64,000 nucleotides of DNA from Chlorokybus atmophyticus (Eukaryota > Streptophyta > Chlorokybophyceae > Chlorokybales > Chlorokybaceae). Below, one piece after another: positions 20,388 to 33,956 of this stretch. The notes beneath the pieces were generated by a model, which was given only the letters and a program-made list of their open reading frames with translations, searched no databases and had not been told where the DNA came from. Numbering within the stretch: position 1 is the stretch's first letter; the number at the start of each line of letters is the position of its first letter. The DNA is taken from positions 989,769 through 1,053,768 of the forward strand of contig RHPI01001737.1 of assembly GCA_009103225.1 (NCBI GenBank), in the 5' to 3' direction. Position numbers and translations under genes: made by a program.

Positions 20388-20683
20388 TGTAACGGGAAGG
20401 TACATTAAATTACCACAAATCGACCATAAAAGCACCAAGTCTTTTGTGGTCGAATGGGCTGTGACATTGGTATCGGAGCTAGGGTTGATGTCTAGTTGTG
20501 AGTTAATTATCGAGAGGTATATAATTGATATACTCTTGATATACAAGGTCACATCAATCTGATGTGGGGACTTTCAGTTCTCTGCTCAGTGGCGGCCACG
20601 CCGTTGAAAGGCTTGTCATAGGCGGTGTGGGTGTTGGGGTAGAGGATTGAAGGGGCATCACCGGCGACGGTGGTGCTGTGACA
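20388..20683 (+). repeat. Chimeric terminal LTR segment (LTR4)
   Basis: Three parts. 20388-20466 is a 79-bp LTR-like piece TGTAACGGGAAGG...GGGCTGTGACA unlike the chromovirus LTR. 20467-20480 is a PBS-like TTGGTATCGGAGCT. 20481-20683 is the right 203 bp of the chromovirus LTR family, from GGTTGATGTCTAG to GGTGCTGTGACA. The right end is followed by the target copy GTTGG (20684-20688). Confidence 0.75.
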
Positions 20684-20880
20684 GTTGGCAAGCAGTTGCC
20701 GCTGAGAGAGTTTTCAGCATCTTTTATGCATCTCCGCAATGATTGGCCAATTCGCTGCCTTTTTCAGCAACGGCTGTTGTCACCGTTGCGATCCTAATTG
20801 GTCAAATTCATGCGTGACCAAGTGGTGGCCAAATGATGCAATTTTTCGTTGTATTGAATTCTAACGTTAAGGTAATTTAA
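20684..20880. repeat. Repeat A, copy 2, right part
   Basis: Resumes repeat A after the composite insertion (GCAGTTGCCGCTGAGAG..., compare about 10695). Confidence 0.55.
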
Positions 20881-22050
20881 GTCAGCATTACTTTAATGAT
20901 TGTGACCTTGGCATTACTTACTGAATATCTTAGCACATACCGTGGCGTAAACGTTATGTTAAATATTAAGTTTTTTAACACTTAACTGCAGGGTGCTAGC
21001 TATATTGCACCATATTGCACCATTTTTGACCATTAGGTTACGTTAGATATCGTCCATTACGCTCAATCAGTGCAATCTTGATACCCCCCTCCCTGGTACA
21101 ACGCCCTCTTTCGAATAGAGTGCCCCCCCGAATACAATTACCCCATAAAGTTTGGGGGGCACTGTGTTGGAAGGGGGCAGTGTGAACGGGTAAATACGGT
21201 ATGCATAATTTACCGCTAGAAGTGTCCATGTGCACACCGTTTGTGCTCGTATTGTATTTTATAAGCAAAGACGAGCAATATTGTGATGTTGGGATGTGCT
21301 CTGGACGGCCGAGATGTAAACGACGTAGATCCAACGGCTTGAGATTGGTCATAGCCGCCCAGCCACTGAGTGGCAGGCGGGACGCATACAGGCGCGCAGC
21401 CCGCCAGTCGCGGGTGCCTATGTGTGATGGGCCAGTGATGGCCCTTCGTCGTATGGGGATACGTGTGTGATGTGCCGGCCGGCAGGCCGGCACATCAGCC
21501 GCACCACTAGTTCCAGTTACCTACATGTGACTTAAAACGCCACAAAATGTACATTTGCTTCAAGCATTTGTGAATGATGTTGTTTCATGCACACTCAAAC
21601 TTATTTGCACGCCTTTATTCCTCATAACTGCAAGACATCTGTGTAGGTATAAAAACGCATTGCAATGTACACACAACGGCTGTAACAATATTTGTATGAT
21701 GTATTACGTGTGCTTGAGCAACAACAGTATACCACAGTGTGTATTATGAGACTTTGACGACCCATAGTTCCATGATATTCGCTCCTTTGATGGGGGATTT
21801 CATAGAACATGTGCGTTTTATGTGAGATACCAATGCACATGTTCTTTGGGGTACTTTGGGCCCTAAAGTTTGGGGCGTACCAGTATTGTCCTACACTATA
21901 CTTATGAAGCGGCCGTTCAGATACCTGCCGGTAGCCATTGACGCTAAGGGAGTGTCATACCATGACCAATGCATGCCTTCAACCAGATATCGACGGCAGC
22001 TAGGGTTTGTTGCGCACGCAGTGCGCTCTGCCACTGGCACATTGGTGCCA
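20881..22050. other. Non-coding; contains repeat B copy 2; 5' region of glutathione synthetase gene
   Basis: Apart from repeat B (21284-21510) nothing is recognised up to about 21860. 21850-22050 is presumably promoter/5' UTR of the next gene. Confidence 0.4.
21284..21510. repeat. Repeat B, copy 2
   Basis: Matches 12105-12320 in the same orientation: GGATGTGCTCTGGACGGCCGAG..., CCAGTCGCGGGTGCC..., CCGGCCGGCAGGCCGGCACATCAGCCGCA. The GC-rich end includes a CCGGCCGGCAGGCCGG inverted repeat absent from copy 1. Confidence 0.7.
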
Positions 22051-22052
22051 GC

Positions 22053-25000
22053 ATGCTGGCAGCGCCGGCGCCTCCTCTTGCACGTCTGTCTCCTCCTGCA
22101 GGCTGTTGCCGCCCTTCACGACTTCAGCCCACTAGACGGTGGGACAGCTCCGGCTTCAGGTCGTCGTCGGTCAGGCGCACTGTCAACTCCTCCGTGAGAT
22201 CTGTCCGCTGCCGCGTCATGGTCAGTGCTGGTCCCTGTGGTTGCCGCGTGTCAGCTGTGGTAGAGACGCACAGGTGTTGCAGCATGTTATCGGGAAACGA
22301 GCTACGCTATGATTGCGCAGCGAGGGCCCTGTCGTCTTGCCTGCTGTTCCACTGTCCTGTTGCTGGCCAGCATCATCTGTGTGTTGGCTGCAGTGTCATG
22401 GACTGCTAGGTCGGCACTGATGTGCTGTAGCTTTGCTCACGACGCAGACTGCGATTCCTGCTACAAGCTGTGCATGTCATGTTGAAGCCAAATGAGTAGG
22501 CTGTCAGCTTTGATATCAACGAATGCATTACCTGTATGCTGAGTCTTGATTGTATGCACGCACACATTGGTGCGCAGACAAGATTGTCTTTGCTATTGCT
22601 TATGCCTCTGTTGCGGTAGGTCTAACGCATATGGCTTTTTGTGTAAACAGAGTGTACCAGTAGAGGAGAAGAAGCCAGTCATAACAGACTACCCGCCTGT
22701 CCTTGGCGATGACGCCCAGAGCAGCCTAGTCAGCGACGCATTGTACTGGGCTGCAATGCATGGATTGCTCGTTCGTGCAGACAACGCAGCGAACTTGGTA
22801 AGGCCAACACATCGTGCATGTCCGCAAGTTGCGTGACGGGTTGCACAGGAGCTTGCTGCCAGGCATGCAGATTGAAAAAAGAGCTCAACACACAGCTCGT
22901 TACCAGGTACATGCGCCTATCTCGCTGCTCCCAAGCCTGATGCCAAGGCGGTTATTTGACCTAGCCGTGTCCTTAGCCACCAGTTTCAATGGTCTAGTGG
23001 ATGCAGTTGCCCAGGACGCACATTTCTTGCAAACGTCACTCAACAGGTGGGTGTTTGGACTGCATGCCTTGAAATTTGCGTTGCTGTATCCATCAATTAG
23101 AGGTTCTCAAGCGTGTATGTGACACTTTGCTGCCAAGCAGTGCGAGGGCCACAGACAGCTTTACGGCGCGATTGCTGGACATACATGCTGCAACTGAAGC
23201 TGAAAGGCGGGAACAGGTTTGGCAAGCATAGTTGTTTGTGCATGCTATGAGGATGTTAGTCCAAATGCGCGCATGCTCACAGCATGCTTGGTTTTCAGTC
23301 CTGTCAGCCTTGCAAGTTGAGCTGGGTCTGTCCAGTTCATTGGTGTAAGCATCAGTTGGGTTGCATTGCATGAATGGAGCATCCCCTCAAATCACAAGTT
23401 GCTACTAGACTAAATCGTTGGCCTATGGCTATGCACAGCCGATACGCATGGGCATGCACCGCTCAGACTACATGCTGGACACGCGAACAGGAGGGATCTT
23501 GCAAGTGGAGCTGAACACCATCTCGTCCTCGTTTGCCGCCCTGGGCACGCGCGTGGCCGAAATGCACAGGTGATGGTAAGCACTGTTTGCAGGCTGTTGA
23601 AACCTACACATGTTATGGTGTTACGGCATGTGGCTGATGGCAGAGTGACAGGTATCTTGCAGGTCGGTCGCAAGACACACAGATAGACCCTGCTGGTCTG
23701 TTACCAAACAATGCTTTGCGCAATATGACGGAAGCGCTGGCGGTAGCATGGCAGGAGTATGGCAATGACAGGTACTGCCGCATGTCCAGTTGGTTGTTTC
23801 ATTGGGGATCTTCAATCTTCAAGTCCCTATGAACAGACACGCTAACAATTGCTTTGCACGGTGCAGAGCAGTGGTTCTCTTTGTTGTCCAACCAGCAGAG
23901 CGCAATGTGTTTGATCAGCAGTGGCTGGCAGCAGTCCTTTGGGAAGAGTATGGCATACGCACAATGCGCAAGACATTGAAACAGCTACAGGCGGCAGCAG
24001 CTCTGCAGGGTGGCAAACTTGTTATGTAAGGAAGCACACTACTCAGCGTGGTGTCATGTGGAAGCATACTACTGAGTCTGAAGAGTTCATCCTAACCCTT
24101 GTTATTTTGCAGAGATGACACAACCGCTGCCGTGGTTTACTTCCGGGCAGGGTATTCGCCGGACGACTATACTTCTGAATTGGAGTGGCAGGCGCGGGAA
24201 CTCATGGAGCGATCGGATGCTGTCAAGTGCCCGAGTATAGAGTACCATTTGGCTGGCGCCAAGAAGATCCAGCAAGTTCTTGCAGAGCCTGGAGTGCTTG
24301 AAAGGTCAGTTACAGTCATGCTTCCCACAACAGTATGCAAGGTGTGTACTTGCGAGGCAATGTTGACTCACAAGCCACGTCAAGGTACTTGCCGGATGTT
24401 GGTATGGCCTCATCAGTTCGCAAGACGTTTGCTGGACTTTGGAGTTTGGAAGGGAGTGGAGCACTTGAGATCATAGATGCAGCCATCAATGATCCTCAGT
24501 CATACGTCATGAAGCCTCAGCGCGAAGGTGGAGGTGAGTATGATAATCTCAGCCATAGCAGTGTTTAGCAGCAGCGTCAACAGCATGGTGTAGTACATGC
24601 TAAGGCAGTTGTGGCATACAGGGAACAACCTGTATGCAGATGATATGAAGGCAAAGCTCAAGGTAAGCTATTTGCAACTTTGAGTTGAATAATGATGGCT
24701 GGCTTGAGTGACGTTGCTGCCAAGGTGACAGTTGTTTGTGCACGCCATTTTGCTGTGCTATACACAACAAGCAGTACATAAGAAGTTATATACCTGTATG
24801 ACTATGTTGCGCTGCAGGAGCTTCGCAGTGCTAGTGATTCCGAACGTGCGGCCTACATCTTGATGCAAAGAATTATGCCCCCCGTACAGCGGGCGTACCT
24901 GTTGCGCAAAGGAGAATGCATTGAGTGTGAAACTCTCTCTGAACTCGGCATCTTCAGCACCTTTGTCAGGTAGGTCACATCATCACGTGATAGCTTTGTA

Positions 25001-25176
25001 CAACACCCCAGCCAGGAGAATTCAGCTTTGCTAACATAACATTGTCCAGGAATGGCGACAAGGTGATTTTGAACAAGAATGCTGGGCACCTTCTGCGCAC
25101 CAAGACCGCGACATCAAACGAAGGTGGTGTTGCTGCCGGGTTTGCAGTTTTGGATAGCCCTTACCTCGTAGACTAG
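22053..25176 (+). CDS. GSH2: Glutathione synthetase, 12 exons
   Basis: ATP-dependent joining of glycine to gamma-glutamylcysteine, last step of glutathione synthesis. Exons 2-12, with matching phases and GT-AG borders: 22651-22797, 22871-23046, 23141-23216, 23439-23569, 23652-23771, 23867-24025, 24113-24304, 24385-24533, 24622-24662, 24818-24969, 25050-25176. They encode 489 residues, the length of the eukaryotic enzyme. Family landmarks in order: [53 protein letters not shown] then [61 protein letters not shown], the glycine-rich ATP loop [12 protein letters not shown] (split over exons 9/10), [11 protein letters not shown] and GHLLRTK...[14 protein letters not shown]. Exon 1 is uncertain: ATG 22053 opens an Arg/Ser/Pro-rich leader like a plastid transit peptide; donor GTCAGT or GTAGAG near 22216-22260 would both fit phase 0. 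Confidence 0.93.
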
Positions 25177-26003
25177 GTGTACTTCATTGCCCCTTTGCCC
25201 TGTTTGCCATCTAGTCATTGTACAGGTGCTCATTGATCATCACTCACTGCCCAGCTCCCTAGCAACAGGGTCAGGGTATAGTAGATTGGCTGTCTCGCTG
25301 CTTGTTTCTGTCACAATCCGTACCTTTGCTAAGTCATGGTCATGGCTTGTGCATGGGTTGAAACACTCTACACGCAACTATGGGTGCTGATGCAGTAGCC
25401 TGTCTGTCTTGCGCATGTTTGTGGTCGGTTGTTGATGCTGTGCGAGTATGCTTGTTGCTGGCTGCAGCATGCTGTTCACTGATGACTTCAGTGTATTGGC
25501 TCCACTGCAGTGACAACCAGTTCCACCACTGGCGACCACAAGTTTGCTGTCTGAGCTCAATTGCATCTACAATCCAGGCACAAGCACACAGGGGCCCATT
25601 GTTCTTAGCCCATAATGGACGCTTATAGTGTGCTTGGAGTGATGAAGTGAGAAGGTACTGGTTGATTGAGTCATCAATTTGTATGACCGCAGAGACTCCA
25701 TGTGCGACAGCTCGTTGAAGCCGCCTTTGGCTTCGGTTGTGGAGTGCAAACGGGATCAAGTCCCACTGTCATGTCCACTGTTATGTATTGCTGAGCGCCC
25801 CAAAAGCTGCCTCTGCATGCGCGCAGAATGCCACCAATCTCAAAGTATACGACCAGTGTGTGCGTGCAAACAATCAACATAATGACTAGCAGGAAAACTG
25901 ACTAAATGCCGCTGCTTTGCAGTAGTGCTAGTTACCTAAGCAGCAGCTTGCGGGGGCAAAGACTTCTCCAACAAACGCCGCCGCAACGCACAACGATCAC
26001 TGC
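25177..26003. other. Intergenic between glutathione synthetase and AP endonuclease
   Basis: 3' UTR of the upstream gene and promoter/5' UTR of the downstream gene are expected here. No other gene, no clear TATA or poly(A) signal. Confidence 0.4.
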
Positions 26004-29000
26004 ATGCAAGCGGTTGGCCGCCTAGCCTCGCGCCTGCAGGGCGGGGTTAGCGTCAGGGCAACAACAGCACGCACAAGGCACCAAACACTCCGCCCCCTCA
26101 GACAGCAAAATACTGCGACTTCCGCCGCTGCTGCTGGTGCTGCATCTACGACGGCAGCAGTAGGCCTGCGGCGGCCTGGCGCTGGCCGTCCCTGGCCGCC
26201 CCTACCCTTGGCTGCAGCCTGGGGCTCCTCACGCTGCAGGTGAGAGAAGGCTGGCATGCACTAGGCATGCACAACGGGGTTGGTTTCTGGTTTTTGGCTT
26301 TTGGGTTTTGTTGCTGTGGTGTTGGTGTAACCATTAGCTAGAATTGTTGTTGGCATGTGCTTCGCCATGCACGTTTGCCCCTAGCAGCTGAGGGCAGCAG
26401 ACAGGGTTTTTAATGGTGTGTTTGACCACTTATTTGGCTGCATGCTGTTGGCTCAACGTCATGTTGACGAACACCAGACAGGCAGCCGCTCTGCCAGCCA
26501 GCATATACTGTCGTTGCATATGTATTCGTTTCGCAACACTGCCACTCCGTGAGATTTGGCACTTGGCGCGTTAATGTTGCTTGTTAACAATTCTTGATGT
26601 TTAACAACTTCAAGAATTGTTAACAAGCAACATCAACGAGCAAACCTACGTTGCAGTGTACGGGTTTCAACCGTTGCCATGGCGAGAACACCAACAGCGA
26701 AGCGGAAGCAGCGCCCGGACAATGAGGTACACATATTTATTAACCAACTTGATGTCTATATTTGAACCTCAGCGTTGATTGCTCGACCTTATGCGCGATG
26801 ACATGTTAGCAACGCCAAGGCAAACACATGCGTAGCACTCAAGCACGGTGTGTTATCTCAATGTGTATTTGTTCCTCTTTGCAGGATTTAACGCTCGACA
26901 ACGTCTCATCAGCAACAGCGGAGCAGCTTAAGGCGTTCTTCAGGTGCGTAATGCTATCATCATTGTAGCAGCACATATCACTGCAACTCGCAAGCAACAT
27001 GCACGAGGCACATGGTTTTGTGTGTCATATGCAAATGTGCTTCCGGTGCAGGTCGAAAGGGCTACCGGTATCCGGCAACAAGACGGAGCTCATTGCACGA
27101 GCTGAACAGGCTCTAAAGTCCTCATCAGAAGGTATGTGACGCATTCGCAGGCACGTGCATATGCGCACTCACCACTATTAACTAACCAAATTGCACATGA
27201 AGAAACAGCTTTATTTGCCCTCAAACCCCTCTTGCCGTAGATATCAGAGACTACAAGTGATGTGTTAACTGTAGGATAATGACCGTTGATTAAATGTTTC
27301 ATGTTTCATTCCTTTAACAACGCGCATTGTTCTTGTGTATGAGCGCAAGGGAGTACTGGTCATCTATTGATCTATGCATTGTTTGCAATTCAAGGAGCGG
27401 GCGTGCCAGGTAGGGAACATGATGATGATGATGAAGGGGAGGCGAAGGTGGAAGCTGAGCCAGCAGCAGCAGCAGCAGCCAGTGAAGATGAAGGAGATGG
27501 TAGAGAAGATCATAACGAGGGTATGGTTGTGTGCATGAAACTGAAACTGAAACCATGTAGATTTGTCTTGTTGTCACTCGTCTGGATTTAGTACTATCTC
27601 CCACTTGCTTCAGAAGTTGAAGAGAAGCCGGTGAAGCGGAAGAGGCCTTTGGCGAAGAGCGATGAGAAGGCCAAACAGCAGCGAAGAAACAGCAGCAGTA
27701 GCAAGAAGAAATCCGAAGTTAGCGAAGATGATACTGACAATGACAGTGGCGGCAATGATAATGTAGAAGACAAGAAGCCAAAAAGGAAACCCGCTCGAAC
27801 AGCTTCTCCAGCAAAACGAGGGAAGAATAGCAAAAGCAATGGTGCGGCCGATACGGTGCCGTATACCGTCGACATGCGGCCTCCTCGCTACAAGGTGTCA
27901 ATGAATCATGATACACATTGGTATAAATACATCTAAAATGCACACTTTTGCGCACAGTTGGGCTTTACTGCCACGCGCACACATTACAATTGTGCATGTA
28001 AGTACATGCACACACTTTCGCACACACACGCATGCACACGCACGCACGCATGCGTGTGCGGGTACGGACACGCGCACACACGCAATTCTCTCTGCATGCA
28101 GGGCTCCTGCCTGAGGATACTCTCGTGGAATGTCAACGGGCTGCGTGCGCTCCTCAAGAAGGACGCCGAGGCCGTGCGGGCGGTGGTGGAGGCGGAGGAC
28201 GCCGATGTCGTATGCCTGCAAGAGACAAAACTTTCGGTAAGTGTGGTCATTACTGAATAGCCATTGTTCAAAATGTGATTGATAGAATGACAGTCATGTG
28301 TGTGCTGCAGCAAAAGGATGTATCGGGGGAGTTAAAGGGGCTGCTGGCTGGGTATGAAAGCCACTGGTGCTGCGCGGACAAGCCGGGGTACTCGGGGACT
28401 GTCCTGTTCACAAGGGTATATGATATTCAAGTGTTTTCTTAGTACACATTGATGTACTGTTTTATTGCTGACGGAGTAATCAATGAATCGCCAGTTGTTA
28501 GAGCAATAGATGCACTGAGTGATCAGTTGCTCAGTTGATCACTTGACTAGTACCATTTCCATACACTTCATGGGGCAACGGTCGATGACTGATCAGTCGA
28601 CTGGTATTGAAGGTGAAGCCGCTTCGTGTGACGTTCGGTATTAGCATGCCGATGCACGACATGGAGGGACGGGTCATCACGGCGGAGTACGACGCCTTTT
28701 ACATCACCAACGTGTACATACCCAACGCCGGTGAAGGCCTCAAACGAGTGGTGCGCGCATCACCCATGTGTGGTGTTAGGCTTCATCTCTTGTTGCTCAC
28801 AAAAGTTATACACTTATGAGTACACACACTTGTGGTTTGGTGCACAGGATTATCGTGTGGAAGATTGGGACCCTGCCATATCCAAGTACATAACGGTGTG
28901 TTCTAAGCACGCGCGCACACACATATGTGCAGGCGCACATGTACGCCTAACACGCAAACACCATCGCAGGATTTGGAGAAAAACAAGCCGGTTGTTATGG

Positions 29001-29673
29001 CAGGGGACTTGAACATTGCGAGGGAAGACATCGACATACACAACCCAAAGGTGAGCGGGTTGTTAATGGCTCATATCCACTAGGACATGTCGTTGAAGCC
29101 ATGCTTGCACCAGGGCAATCATAAAACGCCAGGGTTCTCGCCTCGAGAGCGCGAGTCCGCGCGGCAGTTTCTGAAAAACGGCGAGCGCGTGGACACCCTT
29201 CGTGCGATGCATCCAAACGCCGTCGCATTCACATACTGGAGCTACCGCTTCAACTCCAGGGCCAAAAACAAAGGTATGGATGTTGAATTGTGCACACCTG
29301 TGTCAATGCAGGCTATGTGTACCATAACCGCACCCCCACCTTGTTTACTCTGTGCGCGGGCATAATGGTATACTTATTGCACGCAAATGCATCACTGTGG
29401 TAAGTAATATCGCTGTCGTAGCCCATAGCAGTAACGCTTACCTTGGTACTGGACAGATTCTATCATGCATCTTAGTAACACACAATGGTTATAGTACATA
29501 TTACATCACGACGCCTGTAATATATAATGTCGGCGCTGCTTGCTGCTGCAGGTTGGCGGCTGGACTACTTCATCGTGTCCAAGTCCCTGGCGGACAGAGT
29601 GCACGACTCGTTTGTGCTGCCAGACGTCATGGGCAGCGACCACTGTCCCATAGGCGTCGTCATCAAGCTTTGA
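26004..29673 (+). CDS. SAP-domain AP endonuclease (ExoIII/APE1 family), 13 exons
   Basis: Class II AP endonuclease; cuts DNA 5' to abasic sites in base-excision repair. Exons with matching phases: 26004-26239, 26657-26726, 26885-26943, 27052-27131, 27395-27520, 27614-27894, 28102-28236, 28311-28415, 28613-28747, 28848-28895, 28970-29050, 29084-29273, 29552-29673, giving 555 residues. Residues 1-79 are Arg/Ala/Thr-rich without acidic residues, an organelle-targeting type leader. Exons 3-4 encode a SAP DNA-binding domain ([30 protein letters not shown]). Exons 5-6 encode an acidic then Lys/Ser-rich linker. Exons 7-13 encode the nuclease: [16 protein letters not shown] (metal Glu), [29 protein letters not shown] (Asp-Asn), GWRLDYF, and GSDHCP (catalytic His). 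Plant ARP has the same SAP-ExoIII order. The exon 9 donor (GTGGTG) is weak. Start at 26004 rests on the phase-correct join to exon 2; ATG 26688 in exon 2 could give a nuclear form. Confidence 0.93.
26570..26637. repeat. 28-bp inverted repeat in intron 1 of the AP endonuclease gene
   Basis: Arms 26570-26597 and 26610-26637 match with one mismatch around a 12-nt loop; the arm core is TGTTGCTTGTTAACAATTCT. It ends about 20 bases before the intron 3' splice site at 26656, so it could influence splicing or be a MITE footprint. Confidence 0.85.
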
Positions 29674-30777
29674 GAGCTATGTGGGGGGCCTTGTCTGACA
29701 TAGTGTGGTAGTGCGGATATATCTATCTTGGGGGAACTTTGCTGATCAGAGTGCATTGCTTTGAACTCAAGAGTGGGGATGCTAATTTTGGGAGATTTAT
29801 CGGGTCTGCGTGTATGGGCACGTGTACTGCTGAGACATTGTCCAGTGTGCGTATTGGAGATGGTATGCTACCATTTCATGCTTGTGTGCACACACGCATG
29901 GATTTGTGTGCAGCAAATGTACCTGGCATGCATGTGAACTTGATGAGCATCCCGTACGCAGGCGCACACAACCGTGCAGGTTTTTGTCGCAAGAAGTGCC
30001 CATCAACTGGAATTCCGTATAGTTCCCATTGTGCACTGGATAGCGCTTGCGCGCATTTTGCATTTCACGACTCCGCTCCGTGTGCCATACTGCGATTGAA
30101 AATGTAATGCACATAAGAGCCATGCGCGCATGAATGTGGTGAGGTGGTTGTGAAGCGGGGCGGCAGAGTAGACCCTCTGAGTGAGCAACAAACTTTCCAG
30201 CTTATATTAATTGGCTTCGCATCACTCTGGTTTGCATACAAGCGTGCAGACTGTCACTTGTATTGTCAGTACAGAGCAAAGCCAGCTAACCTGCAATCAA
30301 CTACCATTGTGCTCTGATCCCCTGCGTAGGCAAACACATGGTCCAGGTTGCCACATGGTGCTTGCAGCTACGGACCATGAAATGGATTCCAGCCAACATG
30401 CAAGGTTCTGTCCTGACAGCACCTCATGTGCCGTAAACCCAGGCCCGAGGGGTTTGTTCCCTGAGCAAACCGTATGCTCAAGTGACTTGCCTGACTGCAA
30501 CACACAAACACGCCCCCCACACATCACGCAGCTACCCTCTACCTGTCCGTCAATCAACACCCACACAGACCAACTCTTCTGTACACTACTCAATGCATCC
30601 GCGGCGGCGCATGCATTCAACGGAAGTGCTCTCCAACCTGCAACCTGCCACAAGGACGCAGCTCCTGTCAATGCCGCAAGCAACCATCACACGGAGCTGG
30701 CGTTACTAGTTGGACTCCTAACCTACTTTCGTGTCATCACTGTTGTCTGTGCCACACACAGCAGTGCTCTCTCGCTC
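29674..30777. other. Convergent intergenic region
   Basis: 3' flanks of the AP endonuclease gene (plus) and the 162-residue gene (minus). A long open frame on plus at 30211-31062 lies partly antisense to the exons on minus and has no family pattern, so it is not called. Confidence 0.45.
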
Positions 30778-32056
<1,279 letters not shown>

Positions 32057-33956
32057 GGTGATGGGCGCTGCTGCTATGACTACAGGCCTACAGTTAAACT
32101 ACGCAACAGTTTCTTCTACCGCCCAACTCCACCCAACTCTCGCCACAACCACCTCCGCCTACCTCAGCTCTACCTCAATACAACAGCAGTAGTCAAGCCT
32201 TTGGTGCAGTGTTTGCACCAGCAGGAAGACACAAACGTTTCGGTTCAGCGCCTGCATGCTGGCATGCAGTGCCCCCTCTCCAGTCAGCATGTCGCTCTGT
32301 CACGGTGGCGGATCCGAGCCCTCAGCCGGGCTGCCCGCTCACCTCTGTTGACACATTTCATGCAACCCACCATGAAATAGTGTATCTGGCACCCTGTCAC
32401 AGTGTCACGAAGCATGCACACCATAAACTGTGAGCCCGCGGGCCCACGACTCTATAAACTGCATGAATTCATGCACCGCCAACTTCAGTGCGCATTGAAG
32501 TTGCATGCGCCGCGACTGCAATTCGATCGTGTGCTTATGGAACCTCAGGAGGCTCATATGCCTACAACCACGGAACACCGTTTTCCGTGTCTTGGTCTTG
32601 TTATGGCAATGCTCATGCAATGCTACACATGCATCACACGTACGCTGTAGGTAAACTCTGTACCCATCATACCATTGGATCGCAAGGCGCATGCATCTAA
32701 GTGCATCACCAGCCCTGGAGCCTTCCGTAACACACTGATATCAGAGTGCGCTCGTCAGCAGTGTGGCTATGACGGGGAAAAGGGCCTTTCTTACGGACAA
32801 GGGCGAGGGTTAGCAAATGGCTAACCACAATTGGTAACGCACATACATGCACGTACAAGGCGAGCGGTCACTACACCGTGGTTGTTTGCGTGCTAATTGA
32901 ATAAGGGCAGGTCTGTGTCCTGCATGACCACCGCTAATAGTCCTCAATAGGGCCTAATTTACAAGGCCTCACGGCGATTCATGTGCCCGGTACACTGGAG
33001 CTTGGCAGGCTCAAACCTGTACTCCAACCAGATAAGCGCAATCAGGCGTCTGTATGTGATGTGCGTGCGGCGGCTCTTCATTGTCAAGGTAAAAGTCGTC
33101 TTGCCTTGCTCTGCTCTCCGCTACTGTACAAACGCAGGACAAATGCATGCACTGTCAAGGTGAGAGAAAGAGCTAGCTAGCTAGCTAGCACAGCAGTGCA
33201 TGCACTTGGTGGCAGTAGCAGATGTAAAAGTATCCAGATCTGATAGTCATGATGCCAGCAAGGGCTCTATCGCTTATTGTGTTTGCTTTCTGTCCTCATG
33301 TCCTTGCAGGCCGTGTGACCTGAGTATCATCACTAGTTTTAACCTAACACAGCACTACCATGCCTTTCTGTTAGCCTACCAGCGTGTGCACCGTGCTAAG
33401 CTGTCGCAACATCACAGAGCAGGATTCAAGTTATTTGAGAGCGCACGGTTATCCCTAAGCACAGCGAGTTTGTGTGATAAAGCGTACCATGGATACAGTC
33501 ATGTGGTTGCTAGAACTACTATTCTTGCAATTACTATGCACGCGCGACACAACGGGCGCAACTACGCGTGCACGTCGCTACTGGCGACTACTGCATAGCA
33601 CATGTCAAGCAGGTGAATGGTCGCATGCAATATGCCACAGGCTTATGGCAGTCAGCAAATGCAGGCTTTGGCGGCAGCAGCAGGACACATAACAGCACAA
33701 CTGGACTTGAACCAAAACCTTGAAGGTCCAGAACTGATCGCGTTGCAATTGCCAACGCTGCAATGCTATACTATGCTATACTATACTCCTGTGTTTCCGT
33801 TCAGACGGACAACTTTGCCCTGCCATGGGCATACCTACCACAAGTGTCTCGATTGAAGTAACAAAGAATCTAGTCTACTGGGTATAATCACTCCCGCGCA
33901 TACCACATGCGCCTCATCCGCTATGGTGACCGTCACTTCGTAGACATGCGCATATG
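32057..33956. other. No gene recognised
   Basis: Promoter side of the gene on minus at its left end, then ordinary-composition DNA. A short (CTAG)n run is at about 33171-33190. No coding pattern or RNA gene seen. Confidence 0.4.

Larger units (their letters stand above)
12527..20683 (+). mobile_element. Composite chromovirus (Ty3/gypsy) insertion with four LTR segments
   Basis: Order: LTR1 (12527-13053), PBS and leader, gag, pol with chromodomain, purine tract, LTR2 (18985-19511), truncated LTR3 (19512-20013), a 374-bp second internal region (20014-20387), and a chimeric terminal segment (20388-20683). GTTGG stands immediately left (12522-12526) and right (20684-20688), and repeat A continues across, so the whole complex occupies one target site. 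Inner LTRs have no duplication of their own. The simplest reading is an original short element into which, or with which, the autonomous copy recombined through LTR sequence. Gag and Pol carry several stops and frameshifts, so the copy is dead. Confidence 0.85.
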
